Shown here: piece by piece, positions 7,546 through 12,909 of the stretch
Layout of the letters: every line of letters starts with the position of its first letter
Numbering within the stretch: the stretch's first letter is position 1
NCBI GenBank assembly: GCA_030150795.1
Contig: JASLFF010000372.1
Span: 1 to 12,909, forward strand
Reading direction: 5' to 3'
DNA length: 12,909 nt
DNA from: Terriglobales bacterium
GTDB lineage: Bacteria > Acidobacteriota > Terriglobia > Terriglobales > Gp1-AA117
Translations under genes and position numbers: made by a program
Notes under the pieces: generated by a model
Seen by the model: only the letters and a program-made list of their open reading frames with translations
What the model was told of the DNA's origin: nothing
Databases searched by the model: none

Positions 7546-8901
7546 ATGAGCCCCGCCACAGTGCATCAACCGGCTGTCCTTCCGCCGCCGCGGAAGAGGA
7601 TCTCCGCGGCGAGGCCCATCTCCTCGCCCCGGCCGTTTCGCGACGGCAGCCGGCTGATCATCGCCACGATTATCACCGGGACTCTCGCGGGAATTGGCGC
7701 AATTGCATTTCATCATCTGGCTGACACTCTTGGCGACCTCCTTTTTGTCTGGGCAAACGACCACCGGCCCATGGGACGAGTGCCGGTCGTCCTGATCGTT
7801 CCAACCGTTGGTCTTGGCCTGATCGGGTTGACATTGCAACTGCTGCCCCAGAGCCGTATCGGCGGAGTCAAAGAGGTATTTGAAAGCCTGAAGCATTCGC
7901 AAGGCATTATTCCCTTCTCGCGCATCATCAATGTGCTTCTAAGCGGGTTGGTGCTGGCGTTCGGAGGTTCAGTGGGGCCCGAGGGCCCGATGGTGCAAAT
8001 GGGCGCTCTTATTGGCAGCCTGGTGGGACAGAGCACCGGCATCTCCGGCGGACGCTTGAAAACCATTGTGCGCGCCGGCGCAGCCGCCGGAATTGCTGCT
8101 GCATTTCGCTCTCCTGCGGGTGGCGTTCTGCTGGTGCTGGAAATTTTTGGTGCGCGCTTTAATGGCGCGTTAACACACATCGGCATCGCAGCGGTGATCG
8201 GCTATGGCATCAGGACCGCGATCGTTGGAGACGCTTATCCATTCCGGCCCAACCTGCCGCTGGGCAACCTCCCGGCTCTGGGTTTGCTCCTGCTGGCGCC
8301 GCTGATGGGACTGCTGGCTGCTCCCACGGGGCAGTTATTTATCTGGATGTTCAATCGCTTCAAAACCGTGTTGCCAGGCCGGTGGCCGTTGGCGTTGCGC
8401 ACGGCCCTGGGCGGCCTTATGGTCGGCGTCATCGCTGTTTGGTTCCCGCAGGTGCTCTCGGCCGGATATCCGGTTATCAAGGACAGCTTGGAGGGAGGCA
8501 TGGTATTCCGTGTGTTCCTGATACTCATGTGCCTCAAGATGGTGGCTACGTCCATCACCTTTGGCTCGGGCGCAGTGGGCGGATTGTTTGCTCCGACGCT
8601 GGTGATCGGCGCCATGTATGGAGGAGCGTTCGGCTACGGCTTTCATTACCTGATGCCTGCGGTAGCGCCCCAGCCTGAACTATTTGTGCTGCTGGGCATG
8701 ATCGTAATGTTCGGATCCATCGTAAAAGGCTATTGGAGTGGTCTTCTCATGGTGGCGGACATGAGTGGCTGCTACCACCAATTGCTCCTGCCGGGAATCA
8801 TTGCCGGCGGAATATCATTCCTCATCAGCTGGAAGCTGCATGACCACTCCATTTTTGAACTTCCTATCGATCCCGCGCGCAGACGGGCTGGCGCGGCTTA
8901 A
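7546..8901 (+). CDS. ClC-family chloride channel/transporter
   Basis: A polytopic inner-membrane anion channel or antiporter, 451 residues with around ten or more hydrophobic segments starting near residue 36. GSVGPEGPMVQMGA (141-154) is the ClC signature carrying the gating glutamate (Glu146). SPAGGVLLVLEI (189-200) corresponds to the APLAG...EE segment. FGSGAVGGLFAPTLVIGA (339-356) is the third signature. The late DMSGCYHQLLLPGIIA stretch (405-420) carries Tyr410, a candidate for the anion-coordinating tyrosine. The first selectivity loop reads RIGGVKEVFESL rather than the usual GSGIP. The position of the proton-pathway glutamate of the E. coli antiporter appears to be Ile200, which favours a passive channel. 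There are no C-terminal CBS domains. ATG 7546 is preferred over an upstream TTG at 7501 because AGGA (7536-7539) lies six bases before it. It may supply or export chloride for the halogenase-like neighbour, which is an inference. Confidence 0.93.
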   Translation: MSPATVHQPAVLPPPRKRISAARPISSPRPFRDGSRLIIATIITGTLAGIGAIAFHHLADTLGDLLFVWANDHRPMGRVPVVLIVPTVGLGLIGLTLQLLPQSRIGGVKEVFESLKHSQGIIPFSRIINVLLSGLVLAFGGSVGPEGPMVQMGALIGSLVGQSTGISGGRLKTIVRAGAAAGIAAAFRSPAGGVLLVLEIFGARFNGALTHIGIAAVIGYGIRTAIVGDAYPFRPNLPLGNLPALGLLLLAPLMGLLAAPTGQLFIWMFNRFKTVLPGRWPLALRTALGGLMVGVIAVWFPQVLSAGYPVIKDSLEGGMVFRVFLILMCLKMVATSITFGSGAVGGLFAPTLVIGAMYGGAFGYGFHYLMPAVAPQPELFVLLGMIVMFGSIVKGYWSGLLMVADMSGCYHQLLLPGIIAGGISFLISWKLHDHSIFELPIDPARRRAGAA

Positions 8902-9215
8902 CTGACGGAAAAACCGCAACCCGCAATGAATTCCCGAAGTGCAGGCTCCGACACAACGTTCTGATCGAAGCCTATGACCACGGTTTTATCCGGATAGCTG
9001 GCATGGGCCCGGACTACACCAGGTTGCTGCATCAGGATTACTTCAAGACCGGTGGCACAGGTCACACAGGTAAATCCTTTTACCTGGTAGCTGACGCTCT
9101 GGTTTTCGGCTGGACCAGGATTTGCCAGCTTATGGAGCGCCACTGTGCCGGCTCCTGTCAGGCTGAGGCTGGCAGTGGTACCTATCACTCGGCTAAGGAA
9201 CTTCCTTCTGTTCAT
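8898..9215 (-). CDS. Tat-signal protein with a heavy-metal-associated (HMA) domain
   Basis: A 105-residue protein. The N-terminus has a twin-arginine motif (NRRKFLSRV, residues 2-10) and a hydrophobic stretch ending near residue 28, so it should be exported by Tat and act in the periplasm or be anchored at the membrane. Residues about 42-105 form an HMA fold with the metal-binding loop GFTCVTC (Cys50, Cys53). The family usually has GMTCxxC. A further Cys100 sits near the end in the AGCGFSV segment typical of HMA domains. The likely ligands are Cu(I), Hg(II) or another soft metal, as in MerP and copper chaperones. The start at 9215 is chosen over a longer frame because AGGAGAG lies 8 bases before it. 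It is the last gene of the ABC operon, 13 bases after the binding protein, and its stop overlaps the ClC stop in a shared TTAA. Confidence 0.88.
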   Translation of the reverse strand: MNRRKFLSRVIGTTASLSLTGAGTVALHKLANPGPAENQSVSYQVKGFTCVTCATGLEVILMQQPGVVRAHASYPDKTVVIGFDQNVVSEPALREFIAGCGFSVS

Positions 9216-9223
9216 TTGCGTTT

Positions 9224-9230
9224 CTCTCCT
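9224..9230 (-). promoter_or_regulatory. Ribosome binding site overlapping the upstream stop
   Basis: AGGAGAG on the minus strand lies 8 bases before the HMA gene ATG. It shares bases with the TAG stop of the substrate-binding protein gene (TAGGAGAG), which fixes the HMA start at 9215 and suggests coupled translation. Confidence 0.7.
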
Positions 9231-10239
9231 ATTGTGCCTGTGCGCTTCCGGGTTCGTACTTCCACGCTGTCTTAATGGTCGCCTTGTCGGCGAAGCGGGT
9301 GTCCACGTACTCCTCAAATTCAATTTTCTTATTGAGCACGCCGGTCTCGATCATGAGATCCCGTACCAGATCGAAATCTGCTTTACGGGGCGCAAGCGGG
9401 CTGTATATCACTCGATCCAGTGGTTTGGTAAGGGCCCAACGCAACAGAGCGGGATTCTGGTTGTAGTAAAAGCGCCCGACGAAGTCAGCTGCGTTTTCCC
9501 GATAGGGTTTTCCTTTTTCCAGCCATAGACCCGAACGTGCGATGCCGTCCACCAGAGTCTGCACCGCCTCAGGACGCTGGTCGATCATGTCCTGGCGCAC
9601 GATCAGAACACAGGACATATAATCCGGCCAGTACTCCCGGGCGTTAAATAATACCCGACCGAATCCAACCATCTCCGCCTGCGACGGATACGGCTCACCC
9701 ATGGAAAATGCGTCGATGGCCCTGGCGGCAAGAGCTCCCGCCACATCCGGTGGCGCCATCTCTACCATTTTGACCTCGCTGGGCTTGATGCCGTATTTCT
9801 TCATTACGCGGAATAAAATCAGGCGCTCGTCGGAAAAGCGGCTCGGTATCGCGATGATTCGACCTTTCAAATCGGCGGGCGTCTTAATCGGGCCGCCCTT
9901 CTGCACGACGACCGCGCTTCCGTAACGGTGTCCCAGATAAACGATTTTGATTGGCACGCCCTGTGACTTTAAGGCAATGGCAAGCGGCGCAACAACAAAC
10001 CCTGCCTGTACCTTATTGGAAATCAGCGCCTCTTTGATCTCTGGAAACCCTTGAAACATTTTGGGTAGGAAAATTTCGCCACTGTCGGAAAGCTTGGAGA
10101 TGTAGTCGGTGACGGGGCATGCCAGATGACAGGTGACGGGAATGTAAGCTACAGTGAACTTCTGCTTTTCCTTAGGCAGATAGTCGTTCATAATGGATGG
10201 CCAGTTGACGTTGAGATAGCCATGGAGGGCGGTGATCAA
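9229..10239 (-). CDS. ABC transporter substrate-binding protein, NMT1/NrtA-like
   Basis: Extracytoplasmic solute-binding protein of the nitrate/sulfonate/taurine type (NMT1/SsuA/NrtA-like), 336 residues as open from a TTG at 10239. After a hydrophobic start it reads FTVAYIPVTCHLACPVTD (28-45), then typical binding-fold features: an LAIALKSQGVPIKIVYLG segment, GGPIKTPADLKGRIIAIP, and AARAIDAFSMGEPYPSQAEM. The Cys-His-x-x-Cys (Cys37, Cys41) in the first strand is unusual for this fold and could bind metal or form a disulfide. The real start is almost certainly ATG 10287, overlapping the permease stop. From there the frame runs 13 codons to a TGA (10246-10248) and then continues in the same frame. 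As read, the N-terminal membrane segment is cut and the gene may be inactive unless the TGA is an error, is read through, or a downstream start (TTG 10239 or ATG 10191) is used. The substrate is unknown. Confidence 0.88.
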   Translation of the reverse strand: MITALHGYLNVNWPSIMNDYLPKEKQKFTVAYIPVTCHLACPVTDYISKLSDSGEIFLPKMFQGFPEIKEALISNKVQAGFVVAPLAIALKSQGVPIKIVYLGHRYGSAVVVQKGGPIKTPADLKGRIIAIPSRFSDERLILFRVMKKYGIKPSEVKMVEMAPPDVAGALAARAIDAFSMGEPYPSQAEMVGFGRVLFNAREYWPDYMSCVLIVRQDMIDQRPEAVQTLVDGIARSGLWLEKGKPYRENAADFVGRFYYNQNPALLRWALTKPLDRVIYSPLAPRKADFDLVRDLMIETGVLNKKIEFEEYVDTRFADKATIKTAWKYEPGSAQAQ

Positions 10240-10287
10240 CGCAAGTCAACCGAGCGTCAACAAAATGGACTTTCGCTTAAGAGTCAT
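10240..10287 (-). pseudogene. Interrupted N-terminus of the substrate-binding protein
   Basis: On the minus strand, ATG 10287 opens MTLKRKSILLTLG, then TGA (10246-10248), then LALITALHGYLNVNW in the same frame. Together this is a positively charged start plus a hydrophobic helix, a normal signal or anchor segment split by one stop codon. A single-base change of TGG (Trp) to TGA would explain it. The ATG overlaps the end of the permease gene by 11 bases and has GGGGG shortly upstream, as expected for a true start. Confidence 0.72.
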
Positions 10288-11059
10288 TTCGGAACCCCCA
10301 TCGAACAGATCTAAGCGTTTCAATTTGCCGGAACCCTGTATCCAAGGCCAGCCCGGTCAAGCCAATTAAGATCATGGCGGCAACCACCAGGTCATATCGT
10401 TTTCCGGAGTTGCGTGAATCGATGACCAGGTACCCCAGCCCCGAATCCACGGCAATCATTTCCGCGGCGACCACCACCAGCCATGCAATTCCAAGAGCTA
10501 TGCGAAGCCCCACAATGATCTGGGGCAACGCAGCGGGAAAAACCACTTTGGCAATAAGCTTGGTCCGTGAGAGTCCAAAGTTGCGTCCGGCCCGGCGATA
10601 CATGGAGGGAACATTCCGCACCCCATTCATCGAAGCAACTACGATGGGGAAGAACGATGCAATAAAGATCAGATAAATCGCTGCGGCATCGCCAACTCCG
10701 AACCAGACGATGGAGACCGGAATCCAAGCGATAGGGCTGATAGGCCGCAGGATCTGTATGGTTGGATTTACAACAAAGGCCCATGCTGGATACCAACCCA
10801 GCAGCAATCCAGCAGGAATGCCCAAGACTACAGCGCTCAGATACCCAGCGGCGACCCGGCGCAGCGAGTCAATGACGTAATGAAACATCAAGCCCTTCCT
10901 GACAAGTTCCGCAAAGCCTCGTCCCACCTCAACTGGTGATGGAAGGATCTTTGTGGCGGTCCACCTCACGGAGAAATACCACACTGCCAGGAAGAGCCCA
11001 GTCGCAAGCAGTGGCCAGGAGTACCTCTCCCACTTTCTAGGTTGGGCCAGTGAATTCAT
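10277..11059 (-). CDS. ABC transporter permease, SsuC/TauC/NrtB type (second copy)
   Basis: An inner-membrane permease of the binding-protein-dependent transport family, 260 residues with about six hydrophobic segments. Markers are ILPSPVEVG (about 37-45), LRPISPIAWIPVSIVWFGVGD in the middle, and the ATPase-contact (EAA-type) loop AGRNFGLSRTKLIAKVVFPAALP. These are followed by LRIALGIAWLVVVAAEMIAV and a DSRNSGKRYDLVVAAMILIG stretch typical of SsuC/TauC. Its start overlaps the ATPase stop (ATGA, 11056-11059), and its end overlaps the ATG of the binding protein by 11 bases. It is clearly paralogous to the permease at 11872-12651, roughly half identical by eye, so the importer probably uses a heterodimeric membrane channel. 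Family assignment is secure; the substrate is not. Confidence 0.93.
   Translation of the reverse strand: MNSLAQPRKWERYSWPLLATGLFLAVWYFSVRWTATKILPSPVEVGRGFAELVRKGLMFHYVIDSLRRVAAGYLSAVVLGIPAGLLLGWYPAWAFVVNPTIQILRPISPIAWIPVSIVWFGVGDAAAIYLIFIASFFPIVVASMNGVRNVPSMYRRAGRNFGLSRTKLIAKVVFPAALPQIIVGLRIALGIAWLVVVAAEMIAVDSGLGYLVIDSRNSGKRYDLVVAAMILIGLTGLALDTGFRQIETLRSVRWGFRNDS
10448..10483 (-). repeat. 36-base exact repeat within the second permease gene
   Basis: These 36 bases are identical to 12040-12075 in the paralogous permease gene, same orientation. They encode most of AWLVVVAAEMIAV. Third-codon positions are also identical, although the genes differ widely elsewhere. Confidence 0.85.
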
Positions 11060-11859
11060 ACTTTGTGGGCCAAGCCGATTTGCTCAAAGATGCCGTCGCG
11101 CAACTCCAGGTAGCGGCGCGAACTGATGTCACGGGGATGGGCAATATCGATATCGACAATCTGCTGGATCTTTGCCGGCCGCGCACTCATCACCACAACC
11201 CGGTCGGCAAGCTGAACTGCCTCTTCGATGTCATGGGTAACAAAGATGATGGTCTTGCGCTCTGCTTCCCAAATGCGCAACAACTCACCCCGCATGATGA
11301 GGCGAGTGATGGAATCCAGGGCTCCAAATGGCTCGTCCAGAAAAAGCATATCAGGGTTCACGGCCAGGGCACGGGCGACTTCGAGGCGCTGTTTCATTCC
11401 TCCTGAAAGCTCCTGTGGATAGGCCTTCTCAAAGCCTCGCAGGCCAACCAGCTTGACGTAATGTGCGATGCGCCGCTCACGCTCCTCCTGCGAAAGTCGG
11501 AACAGTCCGAAAGCGATATTTCCTTCAACCGTGAGCCAGGGAAAGACGCCCCGCTCCTGAAAGACAAAGATCCGGCGCGGATCGGGGCCACTGACTGCCT
11601 CGCCATCAATCCACACTTTTCCCCCAGTCGGCGAAATGAACCCTGCAACGATGTTCAGCATAGTGGACTTGCCGCAACCGGAAGGACCCAGCAGGCAGAC
11701 AAATTCTCCGTCGCCGACCTCCAGGCTGACTTTCTGCAAGACCGGAACTTTATTGCCGTCCCGGTTGAAGACCATATCAATACCTTCAGCCCGCAACTTT
11801 GTTTTAAAAGCCCGCTCTGATTTGGCTATATATTCTGTGAGAACCGCTTCTGTTGCCAT
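11056..11859 (-). CDS. ABC transporter ATP-binding protein, SsuB/TauB type
   Basis: A cytoplasmic ATPase subunit of the NitT/TauT importer family, 267 residues. All nucleotide-binding motifs are intact: Walker A GPSGCGKST (58-66), Q-loop glutamine 101 in FVFQERGVFPWLT, signature LSGGMKQR (151-158), Walker B MLFLDE (171-176), D-loop GALD (179-182) and switch His209 in FVTHD. PWLTVEGNIAFGL after the Q-loop is characteristic of SsuB/TauB/NrtD proteins. There is an N-terminal extension of about 25 residues before the ATPase core. The gene starts 12 bases after the first permease gene, with AGAG just upstream of its ATG, and ends in an ATGA overlap with the second permease gene. It energises import through the two flanking permeases. 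Confidence 0.96.
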   Translation of the reverse strand: MATEAVLTEYIAKSERAFKTKLRAEGIDMVFNRDGNKVPVLQKVSLEVGDGEFVCLLGPSGCGKSTMLNIVAGFISPTGGKVWIDGEAVSGPDPRRIFVFQERGVFPWLTVEGNIAFGLFRLSQEERERRIAHYVKLVGLRGFEKAYPQELSGGMKQRLEVARALAVNPDMLFLDEPFGALDSITRLIMRGELLRIWEAERKTIIFVTHDIEEAVQLADRVVVMSARPAKIQQIVDIDIAHPRDISSRRYLELRDGIFEQIGLAHKV

Positions 11860-11871
11860 TTGCTAACTCTC

Positions 11872-12651
11872 TTAATCCTCGGAATATCCCCACTGTAGAG
11901 ACTTAATTTTCTCCAAAGACCTCATGCTGGCGTCCAACATCAAGCCGATGACTCCAATCAAAACCATGCCTGCCACAACCAGGTCATATCGATTCCCGGC
12001 ATTGCGGGCGTCCACAATCAGAAATCCAAGACCTGAATTCACGGCAATCATTTCCGCGGCGACCACCACCAGCCACGCAATGCCCAGGGTGATCCGCAGG
12101 CCAAGAATCAGTTGCGGCGCGACCGCCGGGAACAGGACTCGATATATCAGCTGACTCTGGCTCAGGCCGAAGTTGCGTGCTGCATTGATAAAGACCTGGG
12201 GAATGCCATTGACGGCGTTAATGGCCGTCACGATCAGAGGCAGCAAAGACGCCAGAAAGATCAGGAAGATCGCGGCCATATCGCCCACGCCGAACCACAG
12301 AATGGATATCGGAATCCAAGCGAGCGGCGAAATCGGACGGAAGATCTGGATCAGCGGATTCAACGCCATTTCTGATCTTTTGGACCAGCCAATGGCAAGC
12401 CCAAGGGGAATCGCCAGCAAAGCCGCTGTAGCGTATCCCCAGGTGACCCGGAACAGCGAAGCGACAATGTACTTCAGCAGCAAGCCGCGTTCTGCAAGGT
12501 CAACGATGCCGCCGACAACAGCCAATGGCCCAGGCAAAATCTTGAAACTCTGATGATTTGCCGCGACGCTCCATGCCCACAATAGCACTCCAATGAAGGC
12601 GATCGGGCGCAGAGCCACCCAGAGCTTCATCGCTGGTATGGTTTTTGCCAT
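11872..12651 (-). CDS. ABC transporter permease, SsuC/TauC/NrtB type (first copy)
   Basis: A 259-residue inner-membrane permease with about six hydrophobic segments, of the same family as the gene at 10277-11059. It contains KILPGPLAVVG, FRPISPLAWIPISILWFGVGD, the ATPase-contact loop AARNFGLSQSQLIYRVLFPAVAP, LRITLGIAWLVVVAAEMIAV and DARNAGNRYDLVVAGMVLIG. ATG 12651 is preferred because AAGGTGAGAG (12655-12664) precedes it, although it overlaps the upstream CRTAC1-like gene by 25 bases. An internal ATG at 12630 would give a classic ATGA overlap but has no ribosome site. The ATPase gene lies 12 bases downstream. Two divergent permeases in one operon suggest a heterodimer where most SsuC/TauC systems use a single permease gene. 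Confidence 0.93.
   Translation of the reverse strand: MAKTIPAMKLWVALRPIAFIGVLLWAWSVAANHQSFKILPGPLAVVGGIVDLAERGLLLKYIVASLFRVTWGYATAALLAIPLGLAIGWSKRSEMALNPLIQIFRPISPLAWIPISILWFGVGDMAAIFLIFLASLLPLIVTAINAVNGIPQVFINAARNFGLSQSQLIYRVLFPAVAPQLILGLRITLGIAWLVVVAAEMIAVNSGLGFLIVDARNAGNRYDLVVAGMVLIGVIGLMLDASMRSLEKIKSLQWGYSED
12040..12075 (-). repeat. 36-base exact repeat within the first permease gene
   Basis: This is the partner of the identical 36 bases at 10448-10483. It covers the codons for the AWLVVVAAEMIAV segment in the paralogous permease. It reflects duplication, possibly with local gene conversion. Confidence 0.85.
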
Positions 12652-12908
12652 GTTCTCTCACCTTCAGTAAAGCTCAGGGTGTCGTTAATCTGCAGATCGG
12701 TAAAATGCTGGATCAAGCCGCTGGGCCAGCGTATCTGGATTGCATCAACTTTTTGGGCGTCGGCAAGTCCAAAGTGCTGCTCGAACGGAAGGCACCCAAA
12801 GCTGCTGCCACCAGAAACTTCCCGATATTGTTTCTTGCCTCCCGCCTCCAGGCAGATGCGGGCGCCGATGGCGGAACGATTGCTCTTGACCCCTACCAGG
12901 CGAACGTT
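12627..12908 (-). CDS. CRTAC1-like protein, ASPIC/UnbV C-terminal domain (5' part outside window)
   Basis: An open frame enters from the right edge and ends at TGA 12627-12629, giving 93 residues of a C-terminus. It carries the ASPIC/UnbV domain: NVRLVGVKSNRSAIGARICL at the start, then REVSGGSSFGCLPFEQHFGL, then VDAIQIRWPSGLIQHF, and a final NDTLSFTEGE. In CRTAC1-type proteins this domain follows FG-GAP (integrin-like beta-propeller) repeats and the protein is secreted or surface-located. Those parts would lie beyond the window. The gene overlaps the permease start by 25 bases, so it appears to belong to the same operon. This ties an extracellular propeller protein to the transporter and is an uncommon partnership. 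It is too short for the 5' structure or signal peptide to be seen. Confidence 0.88.
   Translation of the reverse strand, partial: NVRLVGVKSNRSAIGARICLEAGGKKQYREVSGGSSFGCLPFEQHFGLADAQKVDAIQIRWPSGLIQHFTDLQINDTLSFTEGERTWQKPYQR
12655..12664 (-). promoter_or_regulatory. Ribosome binding site deciding the first permease start
   Basis: AAGGTGAGAG on the minus strand stands a few bases before ATG 12651, inside the end of the CRTAC1-like gene. The competing ATG at 12630 has no comparable sequence upstream. Confidence 0.6.
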
Positions 12909-12909
12909 G

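Noticed and set aside
7713..8186. 157-codon minus-strand open frame opposite the ClC gene
   Set aside because: It is a mirror of the ClC coding sequence, rich in Pro/Arg/Thr, with no start signal.
9216..9323. 36-residue N-terminal extension of the HMA protein
   Set aside because: It overlaps the binding-protein gene, and the AGGAGAG plus the Tat motif directly after ATG 9215 mark the true start.
9145..9528. 127-codon plus-strand open frame with a hydrophobic start
   Set aside because: It is opposite the HMA and binding-protein genes, both of which have clear domains. The apparent signal-like start is a shadow.
12619..12630. Alternative permease start at ATG 12630 with an ATGA overlap
   Set aside because: No ribosome site precedes it, and ATG 12651 has AAGGTGAGAG upstream. 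It remains possible.
1..12909. CRISPR arrays, tRNAs, transposons, attachment sites
   Set aside because: I looked for spaced direct repeats, cloverleaf arms, transposase motifs and terminal repeats and saw none.

Overview
The window is a gene-dense bacterial segment of moderately high GC with two opposed gene blocks. A plus-strand block runs from the left edge to 8901, and a minus-strand block runs from the right edge down to 8898. The blocks converge tail to tail and share a TTAA at 8898-8901. I see no rRNA, tRNA, transposase, integrase or CRISPR array. The CRTAC1/ASPIC-UnbV protein, the style of the SGNH-like protein and the Tat-exported metal-binding protein suggest Acidobacteriota or a related soil phylum. 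That placement is inferred from general knowledge and is not proven by the sequence.

Plus strand: (i) the 3' part of an unrecognised gene (to 863); (ii) a patatin-like phospholipase (860-2029) joined to it by an ATGA overlap, with an intact Ser/Asp dyad; (iii) a very large 1118-residue protein (2043-5399) whose N-terminal third looks like an SGNH/GDSL hydrolase in which all four catalytic positions are replaced, followed by a large unrecognised C-terminal region; (iv) a nested inverted repeat (5412-5448); (v) a flavin-dependent halogenase-like oxidoreductase (5552-7381) with the FAD motif, the WxWxIP motif and a candidate catalytic lysine; (vi) a ClC-family chloride channel/transporter (7546-8901). 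Genes i-iii look like one transcription unit. The halogenase and ClC follow on the same strand after gaps of about 150-165 bases.

Minus strand, in transcription order: the C-terminal end of a CRTAC1-like protein with an ASPIC/UnbV domain, a permease, an ATPase, a second and paralogous permease, a membrane-anchored substrate-binding protein, and a small Tat-signal protein with one heavy-metal-associated (HMA) domain. Junctions are overlapping or only 12-13 bases long, so this is almost certainly one operon. It encodes a NitT/TauT (nitrate/sulfonate/taurine) type ABC importer of unknown substrate. The HMA protein and a Cys-His-x-x-Cys motif in the binding protein point weakly to a metal or metal complex. 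The reading frame of the binding protein is interrupted by an in-frame TGA inside its N-terminal membrane segment, which is either a real nonsense mutation or a sequence error.

The main items for a second look are the catalytically dead SGNH-like giant protein next to an active-looking patatin, the halogenase-like enzyme next to a chloride channel, and the CRTAC1-ABC-HMA transport operon with its interrupted binding protein.
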